A stretch of DNA of 64,000 nucleotides from Prevotella bivia DSM 20514 (GCF_000262545.1 NZ_JH660660.1:520975-584974), one strand, 5' to 3'. Positions 19,091 to 27,892 are shown, counted from the first letter of the stretch. Made by a program: numbers and translations. Notes: generated from the letters alone by a model not told the origin.

Positions 19091-20237
19091 TTGCGTAAAT
19101 CTGCGTCGTCTTTATGCTCTTGTGTCCGAGCATGGAGCTGACCGTTTCGATGGGAACACCGTTGGAGAGGAATATCGTCGTGGCTGCCGTGTGGCGGCTC
19201 TGATGCCACGTGATATGCTTGGTGATGCCGCAACGCTTGGCGACGGCACGGATACCGGCAAGGCACGTGTTATAATGCGGAACGGGAAATATCCTGCCGT
19301 CCCCGCACAGTCCCCGGTATTTGCCGATTATGCGGTTGGCGATGTCGAGCAGGCGGATGTTGGACACCACGCCCGTTTTCTGGCGGTTGATGTTTATCCA
19401 CTCGTGTTCGTCGAAGTAGGTGCGGATATTCTCTTCCGTAAGGTTGCGCATATCCGCGAACGACAGCCCCGTGAAGGCGCAGAACAGGTAGAGGTCGCGG
19501 TACAATTCCTGTTTGGCGTTTTTCAGTTTCCCCTCCATCAGCAGGCGGATCTCATCTTTGGTCAGGAAACTGCGTGTTGTTTCCTCCTTCTTGATTTCAT
19601 ACTCGCGGAACGGGTCGCGCGTCAGCCACTCGTTGTTGATGGCGATGAATACCATCGTCCGTAACGGGCAGACGTACAGCCACACGGTATTGGTGCAGCA
19701 GTGCTTGTCCGTGCGCAGGAACATCTCGAAGTCGGAGATGAAAGCCGGGGTAAGCTCTTTTAGGGCGATGTCCTTCACATGGTAGCGGATGTCGAGGAAC
19801 TCTTGCATGTGCTTGTAAACGGTGCGGTACTTCAGCAGCGTGCCTTTGGCTTTCATGCCTGCCTCCACCTGCTTCTCGTAGTCCTCGTTGTGCTGGCGGA
19901 ACACCTGCATCAGCGTGTGGTAGCGGTGTTCCAGTCCGAGAAAGGCGTTCTTCACCTTCTCCGCCGTGACGAAGTTGTCACGCTCCATGATTTCCTGATA
20001 ATGCCTGTTGATGCGTACCCGCATCTTGTCAAGCATACGGTTCGTTTCGAGTGCCGCCGTGCTTCTGCCCGTGACACGTCCACCTTTGGTGTCCCACAGT
20101 TTCGGATCGACAGTCAGTTTGCAGCTGAACTGTGTCTGGCTGCCGTCCACCGTGATGCGTCCCATGACGGGAACTGTCCCGTCCTTTTTCACTACCTGAC
20201 GCTTGAGGTAGTAGATTACTGAAAATGTACTCTTCAT
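19091..20237 (-). CDS. IntDOT tyrosine recombinase, 5' exon
   Basis: The integrase catalyses insertion and excision of the ICE at GTAnnTTTGC sites. From the ATG at 20237 (MKSTFSVIYYLKRQVVKKDG) this exon gives residues 1-382 plus one base. There is an N-terminal arm-binding domain, a SAM-like core-binding domain (about 105-215) and the catalytic domain with S259 in TGLSFADM (replacing the usual first Arg, as in IntDOT), R285, H345-QS-R348, H372 and nucleophile Y381. The numbering agrees with published IntDOT. The intron begins one codon after Y381; unspliced translation would end in SAPRMVA, lacking the last 29 residues. The gene starts 320 nt inside the element end and reads inward. Confidence 0.95.
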
Positions 20238-20556
20238 TGTCCTTAATTTTTGGGTTTCAAAATTAGTTGGTGAAGAGTCCGGTGTTGGTACGCAAAACGG
20301 GGAGGAACGGCGCAATCTTTTTCCGTAACCTGATTTTTCGCATGAGTTATGGATAACTCACTATTCCTTAGAGCCTTGTTTCGCTATTCGTACCCGTTTG
20401 TCGCATTTTCGGGCATGGTTACGAACAAGTAACGTAGCGGCGTCAGGATTTGGCTTCGGCAGGGATTGTAATGGCTTCACGGATTATCGCCACTTCAACC
20501 AAAACCCTTGTAACTCAATTCTATCACTATATCTTTCCGCATTTCACTTTTTTGTA
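20238..20556. promoter_or_regulatory. ICE end: int promoter and recombinase arm region
   Basis: No gene is present. In CTnDOT this terminal segment holds int control and arm-type sites for IntDOT. TGAGTTATGGATAACTCA (20343-20360) is a perfect 8-bp-arm palindrome, and GTTAC/GTAAC arms occur about 20428-20443. These are candidate protein-binding sites; I cannot assign individual arm sites. No clear TAnnTTTG box facing int was found. Confidence 0.55.
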
Positions 20557-20566
20557 GTAACTTTGC
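20557..20566. other. ICE attachment core (attL/attR type)
   Basis: GTAACTTTGC is a full match to the GTAnnTTTGC core shared by attDOT and its bacterial targets. ICE sequence lies to the left and host sequence (kbl leader) to the right. The same bases form the kbl -7 box TAACTTTG (20558-20565). Confidence 0.85.
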
Positions 20567-20594
20567 AGTAATAATTAACTTAAAACCCAACCTT

Positions 20595-21782
20595 ATGTAC
20601 GGAAAAATGAAAGACTTTCTCAGCACGACTTTGTCTGAGATTCGCGAAGCTGGCCTATATAAAGAGGAGCGATTGATAGAGAGTCCTCAAAAGGCTGCTA
20701 TTAGTGTAAAAGGTGGAGAGGTGCTTAACTTCTGCGCTAACAACTACCTAGGTTTATCTAACCACCCACGCTTGATAGAAGGTGCTAAAAAGATGATGGA
20801 TCGTCGTGGTTTCGGTATGTCATCAGTGCGCTTTATTTGTGGTACGCAAGATATTCACAAAGAGCTTGAGGCAGCTATCAGCGATTATTTCCAAACAGAA
20901 GATACCATTCTTTATGCTGCATGTTTCGATGCAAATGGTGGTGTGTTCGAGCCTTTGTTTACAGATCAAGATGCTATTATTAGCGACTCTTTGAATCATG
21001 CTTCTATTATTGATGGTGTACGTCTTTGCAAGGCAAAGCGTTATCGCTATCAGAATGCTGATATGGAGGATCTTGAACGTTGCCTAAAAGAGGCTCAAGC
21101 GCAGCGTTTCCGCATCATTGTTACAGATGGTGTATTCTCTATGGATGGCAATGTGGCTCCTATTGACAAGATTTGTGATTTGGCAGAGAAGTACGATGCG
21201 TTAGTAATGGTTGATGAGTCTCACTCTGCTGGTGTGGTCGGTGCTACTGGTCATGGTGTTAGCGAATTGTGCAAGACGTACGGTCGTGTAGATATTTACA
21301 CAGGTACTTTAGGTAAAGCTTTTGGCGGTGCGCTAGGTGGTTTTACTACTGGTCGCAAGGAAATCATAGACTTATTGCGTCAGCGTAGTCGCCCTTATTT
21401 ATTCTCTAACTCTTTGGCTCCTTCTATCATTGGTGCTTCGCTAGAAGTATTCAAGATGTTGAAAGAGAGTAACGAATTGCATGATAAGCTTGTAGAAAAC
21501 GTGAATTACTTCCGTGATAAGATGCTTGCAGCAGGCTTTGATATTAAGCCTACACAGAGTGCTATCTGTGCTGTTATGTTGTATGATGCTAAGCTTTCAC
21601 AGATATTTGCTAGCAAGATGCAGGAAGAAGGCATCTATGTTACAGGTTTCTACTATCCAGTAGTACCAAAGGAGCAAGCTCGTATTCGTGTTCAGCTATC
21701 TGCTGGTCATGAGCGCGAACATCTTGACAAGTGTATTGCAGCATTTATTAAGGTGGGCAAAGAACTTGGTGTTTTGAAATAA
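20595..21782 (+). CDS. kbl: Glycine C-acetyltransferase (2-amino-3-ketobutyrate CoA ligase)
   Basis: A 395-residue pyridoxal-phosphate enzyme of the alpha-oxoamine synthase family that splits 2-amino-3-ketobutyrate with CoA into glycine and acetyl-CoA, the second step of threonine breakdown. NFCANNYLGLSNHP near the N-terminus, the cofactor-binding DESHSAGVVGATGHG (about 208-222) and the PLP lysine in TGTLGKAFGGALGG (about 236-249) are intact, and the length is normal. The ATG at 20595 lies 29 nt after the ICE core. The element has replaced everything upstream of the -7 box. In relatives a threonine dehydrogenase often lies nearby; it is not in the window. Confidence 0.96.
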   Translation: MYGKMKDFLSTTLSEIREAGLYKEERLIESPQKAAISVKGGEVLNFCANNYLGLSNHPRLIEGAKKMMDRRGFGMSSVRFICGTQDIHKELEAAISDYFQTEDTILYAACFDANGGVFEPLFTDQDAIISDSLNHASIIDGVRLCKAKRYRYQNADMEDLERCLKEAQAQRFRIIVTDGVFSMDGNVAPIDKICDLAEKYDALVMVDESHSAGVVGATGHGVSELCKTYGRVDIYTGTLGKAFGGALGGFTTGRKEIIDLLRQRSRPYLFSNSLAPSIIGASLEVFKMLKESNELHDKLVENVNYFRDKMLAAGFDIKPTQSAICAVMLYDAKLSQIFASKMQEEGIYVTGFYYPVVPKEQARIRVQLSAGHEREHLDKCIAAFIKVGKELGVLK

Positions 21783-21801
21783 TCGAAACTAAAAGATAAA
21801 A

Positions 21802-21831
21802 AAAGATGTACTCCACACGAAGTACATCTTT
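21802..21831. terminator. Bidirectional terminator kbl/lipoprotein
   Basis: AAAGATGTACT (21802-21812) pairs with AGTACATCTTT (21821-21831), followed by a run of T on the + strand and preceded by A-rich sequence. It serves the converging kbl and lipoprotein genes. Confidence 0.9.
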
Positions 21832-21849
21832 TTTTTTATTCGTCTTAAT

Positions 21850-22512
21850 CTAAAGTTTAAATGTTTTTGTTACGACACCTTTATAGGTGTTGATTGTAAC
21901 GTAAAGGGAGTCGCCTTGTTGGTATGTGCTTAGCGGAATACTAGCGTATACCTTTGAACTATAATACGCTGGCACACCTCCTTGATTATGAGCAAGTGTA
22001 AAAGAATAGGCTTTACTTGTACCATTTTTTTGCAGGCGACTTACTGTTTGGAGTAATCCTACCGATTGAATAGCCTTCTCATCGTCGGCTATCCCAGTCT
22101 TAATGATAAGACTTAGGTTAAGATACTTCTTGTTCTTGCCTATCCATGCACTCTCAAGTGTGAGTGGGTCAGTGTTCTGTTGCTTTGCTTCGCTTATCAG
22201 AGTAGGCTTTAGTGTGAGTACTCTTTTTATAGCAATAGGTTCCGTTATGCCATTTTCTACCTTATTATAATAGAGCATTGCACGGTAAGTGGAATCGGGC
22301 GTAGTAGCCCATTTTGCAGCGATTGCTGGCGAAAGTGTTAGCGATGTGTTGTCGTCTGTTATGGCAGAAGCAAAGGCTTGAGCATAGTTGGTTGTCGCAT
22401 CAACAAACTCTGTGTGTAGATACGACAAAGCAGAGTCGCCAGTTTCATAATAATCGTGCCGACAAGCTATTGCGGTTAATGCTAAAAATCCTATGATTAT
22501 TTGCTTCTTCAT
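21850..22512 (-). CDS. Lipoprotein, possibly NigD-like
   Basis: A 220-residue exported protein with a type II signal peptide (MKKQIIIGFLALTAIAC, Cys17). The mature part is beta-rich; the C-terminal half ends in SLYVTINTYKGVVTKTFKL, resembling the beta-sandwich C-terminus of NigD-like proteins, but the match is weak. It is last in a minus-strand series after ddl (23-nt gap), so cotranscription is likely, although nothing links it to peptidoglycan synthesis. Outer-membrane or surface lipoprotein of unknown function. Confidence 0.8.
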   Translation of the reverse strand: MKKQIIIGFLALTAIACRHDYYETGDSALSYLHTEFVDATTNYAQAFASAITDDNTSLTLSPAIAAKWATTPDSTYRAMLYYNKVENGITEPIAIKRVLTLKPTLISEAKQQNTDPLTLESAWIGKNKKYLNLSLIIKTGIADDEKAIQSVGLLQTVSRLQKNGTSKAYSFTLAHNQGGVPAYYSSKVYASIPLSTYQQGDSLYVTINTYKGVVTKTFKL

Positions 22513-22535
22513 TTTCTTCTTATTAACGGAATAGC

Positions 22536-23534
22536 TTAGAATTGGTTTTCTACTATCTCTGTCAAGACCTCCTTAATATCAAGTCCTGCTGCACGCACTT
22601 GCTGGGGTATGAAGCTCGTTGGGGTCATACCAGGGGTGGTATTAATTTCAAGCATATTGATAACATCTTTACCTTCAGCATCCTTTGAGATAATATAATC
22701 AATACGAATGATACCATTAGCATGAAGAATTTCATAGATTTGAGCCGTAAGTTTAGCTACTTTCTTAGCTGTCTCTGGGTTCATGCGGGCAGGTGTTATC
22801 TCCTCTACCTCACCATTGTACTTAGCGTTATAGTCGAAGAATTCATTCTTTGTAACGACCTCTGTTGCAGGAAAAACTACGACACCCTTATCCTTTGTCT
22901 TGTAAGCCCCTTGTGAAATCTCCATTCCATCAAGGAATTTCTCTATCATAACATCACTACTTTCCATGAAAGCAACACGAAGGGCAGGTGCTAATTGGTC
23001 GGCATTCTTCACCTTTGATACCCCGAAACTACTACCATCGGCAGCTGGTTTTACGAAGCAAGGCATACCCAAACGCTCCTCAATTTCCTTTTCGTTGATG
23101 GTTTCACCACGACGAACAAGTATGCTATCGGCTACATTAAAGCCAAAGCCACGTAAATAATTGTTAAGTACAAACTTATCAAAAGTCATCGCTTCAACCA
23201 ACACTCCACTAGTAGAGTAAGGTAAATGGATAAGTTCAAAATAACCTTGCATCACACCATTTTCACCTGGCTGACCGTGAATTGTGATATAAGCATAATC
23301 GAAAACAACCGCTTTACCCTCGAATACAAAAGAAAAATCGTTCTTATCAATAGGAGCTGTATCACCGTTGGGTAAATTAACATACCAATCTGTTCCCTTA
23401 ACATCAACAATATATATGTTATAACGCTCTTTATCGAAGAAGGAATAGATACCTTGAGCCGAGCGCAATGATACATCATGTTCTGATGAGTCGCCGCCAC
23501 AAACAATGGCGATAGTTCTCTTTAAGTCTTTCAT
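22536..23534 (-). CDS. ddl: D-alanine--D-alanine ligase
   Basis: A 332-residue cytoplasmic ATP-grasp ligase making the D-Ala-D-Ala dipeptide for peptidoglycan. Visible are the N-terminal CGGDSSEHDVSLRSA, the ATP-grasp FVKPAADGSSFGVSKV (about 155-170) and the metal-binding MLEINTTPGMTPTSFIPQ (about 295-312). The length is slightly longer than E. coli DdlB, usual for this phylum. It follows rluD by 51 nt in a cell-envelope cluster. Confidence 0.95.
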   Translation of the reverse strand: MKDLKRTIAIVCGGDSSEHDVSLRSAQGIYSFFDKERYNIYIVDVKGTDWYVNLPNGDTAPIDKNDFSFVFEGKAVVFDYAYITIHGQPGENGVMQGYFELIHLPYSTSGVLVEAMTFDKFVLNNYLRGFGFNVADSILVRRGETINEKEIEERLGMPCFVKPAADGSSFGVSKVKNADQLAPALRVAFMESSDVMIEKFLDGMEISQGAYKTKDKGVVVFPATEVVTKNEFFDYNAKYNGEVEEITPARMNPETAKKVAKLTAQIYEILHANGIIRIDYIISKDAEGKDVINMLEINTTPGMTPTSFIPQQVRAAGLDIKEVLTEIVENQF

Positions 23535-23585
23535 TTCTTTATCTATTATTTATAAGATTCTTTATTTCCGTTGTTGTGCCAAAGT

Positions 23586-24680
23586 TTAATCGTTTTCTAT
23601 TGAGCCTTGAAAGCCATTTATAAAGCCTCGCCATTTTTCTATTAAAGCCTCCAAGTCGGCTGGCAACTTGCTCGTGAAGTCCATCTGTTTGCCCGTTGTA
23701 GGGTGAACAAAGCCGAGTGTCTTTGCATGCAAGGCTTGTCGCGGACAGAGCTTAAATCCATTTTTTACAAAAGCATTATAGGTGCTTGATCGCGTACCAC
23801 GTAACACTTCTTTACCACCATATCTTTCATCACCAAATAGTGGATGCCCAATATATTTCATGTGAGCACGAATCTGATGAGTGCGACCTGTTTCGAGAAT
23901 ACACTCAATGAGCGTTGTATAGCCAAAACGTTCGATCACCTTATAATGAGTTACAGCATGCTTACCTATTTCAGAGTCGGGTGGAAATACTGTCATACGA
24001 AGCCTATCTTTAGGATCACGAGCAATGTTCCCTTCGATGCGCCCTTCATCTTCTACAAAATTTCCCCACACCAAAGCGATGTAGCTGCGGTGGGTAGTCT
24101 TATTGAAAAACTGCTTGCCTAGCTTTGTTTTTGCCTCTGGTGTTTTAGCTATAAGCAGCAATCCACTAGTATCTTTGTCGATACGATGTACTAACCCTAC
24201 TTCGGGGTCATTAGCATCGAACGATGCAAGATCTTTCAAATGCCATGCAATAGCATTGATGAGCGTACCATGAAAATTACCTGCACCTGGGTGAACAACG
24301 AGTCCTGCTGGTTTCATTATCACCATTAAGTCATCATCTTCATATATTACATCAAGTGGAATATCCTCTGGTTCAATAGTGTTATCATGCTTAGGACGGT
24401 CGAGCATAAGAGTAATAACATCCAATGGACGCACTTTATAGTTGCTCTTTACAGGCTGACCATTTACATGAATGAAGCCAGAGTCGGCAGCTTTTTGTAT
24501 ACGGTTACGGCTAGAGTGTTGCATACGTTCAAAGAGGAACTTGTCAATACGTTCCTTCTCTTGCCCTTTGTCAACCTCTATCTTGAAGTGTTCAAATAGT
24601 TCGGGATCATCAGATGGGTTGCCGTCAGCTAAGATTTCTTCCTCATCTAGCAACAAATCGTCGTCTTCAAATTCTTTCAT
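23586..24680 (-). CDS. rluD: RluD-type 23S rRNA pseudouridine synthase
   Basis: A 364-residue RluA/RluD family enzyme. An acidic N-terminal extension (EDDDLLLDEEEILADGNPSDD) precedes an S4 RNA-binding domain (about 40-95, ERIDKFLFERMQHSSRNRIQKA) and the catalytic domain with HRIDKDTSGLLLIAKT (catalytic Asp about residue 170) and GRTHQIRAHMKYIGHPLFGDERYGG. It probably modifies helix 69 of 23S rRNA. It lies between a PASTA protein and ddl; the PASTA-RluD-Ddl order is common in Bacteroidetes. Confidence 0.94.
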   Translation of the reverse strand: MKEFEDDDLLLDEEEILADGNPSDDPELFEHFKIEVDKGQEKERIDKFLFERMQHSSRNRIQKAADSGFIHVNGQPVKSNYKVRPLDVITLMLDRPKHDNTIEPEDIPLDVIYEDDDLMVIMKPAGLVVHPGAGNFHGTLINAIAWHLKDLASFDANDPEVGLVHRIDKDTSGLLLIAKTPEAKTKLGKQFFNKTTHRSYIALVWGNFVEDEGRIEGNIARDPKDRLRMTVFPPDSEIGKHAVTHYKVIERFGYTTLIECILETGRTHQIRAHMKYIGHPLFGDERYGGKEVLRGTRSSTYNAFVKNGFKLCPRQALHAKTLGFVHPTTGKQMDFTSKLPADLEALIEKWRGFINGFQGSIEND

Positions 24681-24780
24681 ATATCCTTTGCACAGCCACT
24701 TTCTTCATCTTTTTCGTTTTTAAAAGGAAGTGTGCTTATATCTTTTTATCAGTAAAAACTTCTATAATAGAAATTATAGA

Positions 24781-25548
24781 TTACTCTTCTGCTGGTTTCT
24801 CGCTAGGTACAGCTTCTTTCGATGGTGGTGGAATAGAAGGTACCGTGTGATTCTGTTCTGGCTTAATTTCATTTCCATTCTCATCTACAGGCACTTCAAC
24901 ATACTCGTAAACTTCATCATATTCAGGAGCTTTCTTTTCTACTTCTATGTCTTCGTATTGTGGTTCATTGAGGGTTTCGTTTGGTCCTACTTCACGCGTT
25001 CCATCACCCACTTGAAGAATGATCTTTGCATCAATAGGCACACGCTCTCCTTTTTGTACATGCTTACCATTTACAATGATGCCATAAATCCAGTCTTTTT
25101 CACCAGGGATATACTCAGGTTCGCCCACTTTAAAGCCTTGCGAGAGCAATTGTGCTGTAGCTTCTCTCAGGGAATTATTATCAATAATATCAGGAATAAC
25201 AAGCGTTGGCACACTAGCAGCATTGATTGTAACGTAAATAACGTGTGTCGATTTTACACGCTTACCACCTAGAGGAGTTTGCTCTAAAATACAGTCGGGG
25301 GGAAGTTCCTTGACATAACCCGTATCGGTTACCTCAATAGTGAGCCCAGCTTTCTCCATAATGCTTGCAGCCTCATCATATTGTTTATGAATAATATTAG
25401 GAACAACAATCGATTCCCCATGATGGGTATAAAGGTCAATGCCATATTTAACGCCGATGGCAAAGATAAGTATGATGATAACAATTGCTAGTACATTCCC
25501 CCAAAGGTATGTACAGCTTAGTTTTTTAAAGACGTTTCCCGAACTCAT
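24781..25548 (-). CDS. PASTA domain membrane protein
   Basis: A 255-residue protein with one N-terminal transmembrane helix (VLAIVIIILIFAIGVKYGIDLY, about 19-40) and a periplasmic part. Two clear PASTA domains follow (about 47-110, IVVPNIIHKQYDEAASIMEKAGL; about 113-180, LVIPDIIDNNSLREATAQLL), then a partial third and a Pro/Glu-rich tail. PASTA repeats elsewhere bind peptidoglycan or muropeptides, but here no kinase or penicillin-binding domain is attached. Position before rluD and ddl suggests a cell-wall role, by inference. Confidence 0.92.
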   Translation of the reverse strand: MSSGNVFKKLSCTYLWGNVLAIVIIILIFAIGVKYGIDLYTHHGESIVVPNIIHKQYDEAASIMEKAGLTIEVTDTGYVKELPPDCILEQTPLGGKRVKSTHVIYVTINAASVPTLVIPDIIDNNSLREATAQLLSQGFKVGEPEYIPGEKDWIYGIIVNGKHVQKGERVPIDAKIILQVGDGTREVGPNETLNEPQYEDIEVEKKAPEYDEVYEYVEVPVDENGNEIKPEQNHTVPSIPPPSKEAVPSEKPAEE

Positions 25549-25593
25549 GTTTGTCGATTATTATATATAATAATGTGGCAAAGGTATACAAAA

Positions 25594-25635
25594 AAACGGA
25601 AAGAAGCAAAGTTTACACTCTACTTCTTTCCGTTT
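25594..25635. terminator. Terminator downstream of rpmH
   Basis: AAACGGAAAGAAG (25594-25606) pairs perfectly with CTTCTTTCCGTTT (25623-25635). On the minus strand the hairpin is followed by TTT and ends the rpmH transcript. Confidence 0.88.
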
Positions 25636-25669
25636 AGCATTAAATCCTTTACTCAAGGAAATAGGCGCG

Positions 25670-25825
25670 CTACTTGCCGTGATGCTCGTCAGAAACAGTT
25701 AACTTCTTACGACCCTTTGCACGACGAGATGCCAAAACGCGGCGTCCATTCTTTGTAGCCATTCTCTCGCGGAAACCATGCTTGTTTACACGGCGACGGT
25801 TATGAGGCTGAAATGTTCTTTTCAT
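25670..25825 (-). CDS. rpmH: 50S ribosomal protein L34
   Basis: A 51-residue basic protein ([18 protein letters not shown], then [21 protein letters not shown]) unmistakable as L34, with the short C-terminal extension [12 protein letters not shown] usual in Bacteroidales. It is a stand-alone gene here, with its own promoter and terminator, rather than beside dnaA/rnpA. Confidence 0.97.
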   Translation of the reverse strand: MKRTFQPHNRRRVNKHGFRERMATKNGRRVLASRRAKGRKKLTVSDEHHGK

Positions 25826-25898
25826 TTTCTTATTTATTTATTTGTTATTGTGCAATTTATATTCCAGCGGCATCGAAGAACACCACTTTTTCGGACTG

Positions 25899-25929
25899 CA
25901 AAATTAATTAATCTTTTTGGAATAACCAA
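25899..25929 (-). promoter_or_regulatory. rpmH promoter
   Basis: On the minus strand TTGG (25926-25929), 19 nt, then TAATTTTG (25899-25906). This is a full -7 match with a near -33 box, about 70 nt upstream of the rpmH ATG. Confidence 0.75.
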
Positions 25930-25955
25930 GAATTAAGTGATTTTTGCACCAATAA

Positions 25956-25988
25956 TTTATGTTTTTTGTATATTTTCAGTAACTTTGC
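25956..25988 (+). promoter_or_regulatory. efp promoter, also an ICE-core look-alike
   Basis: TTTA (25956-25959) and TAACTTTG (25980-25987) spaced 20 nt. With flanking bases the box reads GTAACTTTGC (25979-25988), identical to the ICE attachment core at 20557. Confidence 0.75.
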
Positions 25989-26045
25989 AGCGTTTAAATA
26001 GAAAAAGAAAAGAATATAAAATAATAAATTAGATAACAAGAAATT

Positions 26046-26612
26046 ATGATTAATTCTCAGGAAATCAAAATCGGAACATGTATCCGTCTTGATGGTAAAA
26101 TTTGGACATGTATTGACTTTCAGCACCGTAAGCCAGGTAAGGGTAACACCGTTATGATTACCAAGCTTAAAAATGTTGCCGATGGTCGCGTGCTAGAGCG
26201 TACGTTCCAAGTTGGTTTTAAGTTGGAAGATGTACGTGTTGAGCGTCGTCCTTTCCAGTATCTTTATCAAGACCCTACTGGTTACATCTTTATGAACCAG
26301 GAAACTTTCGAGCAGATTCCTATCTCTGAACACCAAATTGATGGTTTTGCATATATGAAGGAAGGCGATGTGGTAGAGGTTGTAACCGACACTTCTGATG
26401 GCACAATCCTTTCTGCTGAAATGCCTGCAAAAACCACTTTGAAGATCACACATAGTGAGCCTGGTGTAAAGGGAAATACAGCAACTAACGCTACCAAGCC
26501 AGCTACAGTAGAAACGGGTGCAGTTGTTCGCGTTCCTTTGTTTATTAACGAGGGCGAAACAATTCAGATTGATACACGCGATGGTAGCTATTTAGGTCGT
26601 GTAAATGCTTAA
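26046..26612 (+). CDS. efp: Elongation factor P
   Basis: A 188-residue translation factor that relieves ribosome stalling at polyproline. The KOW-like N-terminal domain carries the loop HRKPGKGNTVMITKLKN (about 27-43) with the conserved Lys at the tip. The OB domains follow, with ETGAVVRVPLFINEGETIQIDTRDGSYLGRV at the C-terminus. Length and motifs are normal. It stands alone between rpmH (divergent) and a terminator. Confidence 0.96.
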   Translation: MINSQEIKIGTCIRLDGKIWTCIDFQHRKPGKGNTVMITKLKNVADGRVLERTFQVGFKLEDVRVERRPFQYLYQDPTGYIFMNQETFEQIPISEHQIDGFAYMKEGDVVEVVTDTSDGTILSAEMPAKTTLKITHSEPGVKGNTATNATKPATVETGAVVRVPLFINEGETIQIDTRDGSYLGRVNA

Positions 26613-26633
26613 CCCACTTCGGTAAATAATACG

Positions 26634-26690
26634 AAGGCAAGAAAGAAGATGTAGACACTAGTATAGGGTCTAAGCTTTCTTTCTTGCCTT
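26634..26690 (+). terminator. efp terminator
   Basis: AAGGCAAGAAAGAA (26634-26647) pairs with TTCTTTCTTGCCTT (26677-26690), followed by TTTC. The loop is 29 nt. Confidence 0.8.
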
Positions 26691-26731
26691 TTTCTTTAGC
26701 TAAAAACCTGTAATTACTAAGCTTTTTAGTC

Positions 26732-27814
26732 ATGAAATATAGCATCATAGTCCCAGTTTACAATCGTCCTGACGAAGTGGAAGAGCTATTAGAGAGCCTT
26801 TTACATCAAGAGACGACCGATTTTGAAGTGATTATCGTTGAAGATGGTTCGCAGAAACTATGTCGTGAGATATGCGAACATTATCGTAGCCAGCTCGACC
26901 TACATTATTACTTTAAAGAAAATTCAGGGCCAGGACAGAGCCGTAACTATGGTGCTGAACGCGCTCAAGGCGAATATTTATTAATCCTCGACTCAGATGT
27001 CGTGGTGCCTAAGGGGTATCTTCTAGCGGTTACTAAGGAACTTTCGGCGGAGTATGCCGATGCCTTTGGTGGCCCTGATCGTGCCGATAGCTCGTTTACG
27101 AATACTCAAAAAGCTATTTCTTACTCCATGACCTCGTTTTTTACAACAGGTGGTATTCGTGGTGGAAAGAAAAAACTAGATAAGTTTTATCCTCGTTCTT
27201 TTAATATGGGCATTCGTCGTGATGTCTATGCAGAACTAGGGGGCTTCTCAAAGATGCGATTTGGTGAGGACATCGACTTCTCTATTCGTATTTTTAAGGC
27301 AGGCAAGAAATGTCGTCTTTTCCCTGATGCATGGGTATATCACAAGCGGCGCACCGACTTCCGTAAATTTTGGCGACAGGTCTTTAATTCAGGTATTGCA
27401 CGGATCAACCTTTATAAGAAATATCCTGAGAGTTTGAAGCTAGTACATCTTCTACCAATGGTGTTCACTTTGGGTGTGGTTTTTTGCTGTTTTGCAATGC
27501 TAACAGGAATAGTTTTTTATGCTCTCCAAGCGCTTATATCCTTCCCCTCAGCAGAAAGTGGATGGGGATTTTTCCTTTATACTATAGGCTTATGCTTAAT
27601 GGTGCTAGGACTGAGTCCTTTGTTGCTCTATTCCATCATTATTTTTATCGATGCTACAATTAAGAATAAGCGTTTTAGTGTGGGACTACGCTCTATTGTA
27701 GCCTCTTTTGTTCAGCTTATGGGCTATGGCTGTGGCTTTTTGCAGGCATGGTGGAGACGCTGCATTCGTGGACAGAATGAATTTCAAGCATACGAAAAGA
27801 ACTTTTATAAATAA
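26732..27814 (+). CDS. Family 2 glycosyltransferase, membrane-associated
   Basis: A 360-residue protein with a GT-A domain: IIVPVYNRPDEVEELLESLL at the N-terminus, IIVEDGS for nucleotide binding, LILDSDVVVP as the DxD motif (about 88-97) and GEDIDFSIR as the acceptor-side motif (about 183-191). Two hydrophobic segments follow (about 240-275 and 285-310), so the enzyme sits at the inner face of the cytoplasmic membrane. It probably transfers a sugar in capsule, glycolipid or O-antigen synthesis; donor and acceptor cannot be told from sequence. It stands alone before radC. Confidence 0.88.
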   Translation: MKYSIIVPVYNRPDEVEELLESLLHQETTDFEVIIVEDGSQKLCREICEHYRSQLDLHYYFKENSGPGQSRNYGAERAQGEYLLILDSDVVVPKGYLLAVTKELSAEYADAFGGPDRADSSFTNTQKAISYSMTSFFTTGGIRGGKKKLDKFYPRSFNMGIRRDVYAELGGFSKMRFGEDIDFSIRIFKAGKKCRLFPDAWVYHKRRTDFRKFWRQVFNSGIARINLYKKYPESLKLVHLLPMVFTLGVVFCCFAMLTGIVFYALQALISFPSAESGWGFFLYTIGLCLMVLGLSPLLLYSIIIFIDATIKNKRFSVGLRSIVASFVQLMGYGCGFLQAWWRRCIRGQNEFQAYEKNFYK

Positions 27815-27892
27815 TTTTTAGGAGTTATTGCGTTGAGGATATTCATAAATACCCAAAACTCTTTATGAAATCTTTAGATCTTTCTTTCATTG

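Larger units (their letters stand above)
1..20566. mobile_element. Terminal part of a CTnDOT-family integrative conjugative element
   Basis: The block carries tetQ, the excision genes xis2c-xis2d-orf3-exc and an IntDOT-type tyrosine recombinase in one continuous stretch, and ends at a GTAnnTTTGC core next to an unrelated chromosomal gene. Genes here use many G/C-ending codons, whereas the DNA to the right is visibly A+T-richer, as expected for a horizontally acquired element. Only the integrase end is in the window; in CTnDOT-like elements rteA/rteB and the mobilisation and transfer genes lie beyond tetQ, off the left edge here. The assignment to this family comes from recognised protein sequences and gene order; the whole element's size cannot be judged. 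Confidence 0.93.

Noticed and set aside
19068..20315. Integrase as a complete 415-codon gene ending in SAPRMVA
   Set aside because: The last codons are intron 2 sequence, and the first 26 codons upstream of MKSTF lack similarity. Exons 19091-20237 and 16507-16595 give the true protein.
24730..25272. 180-codon plus-strand frame
   Set aside because: Antisense to the PASTA gene, with an implausible composition and no start region.
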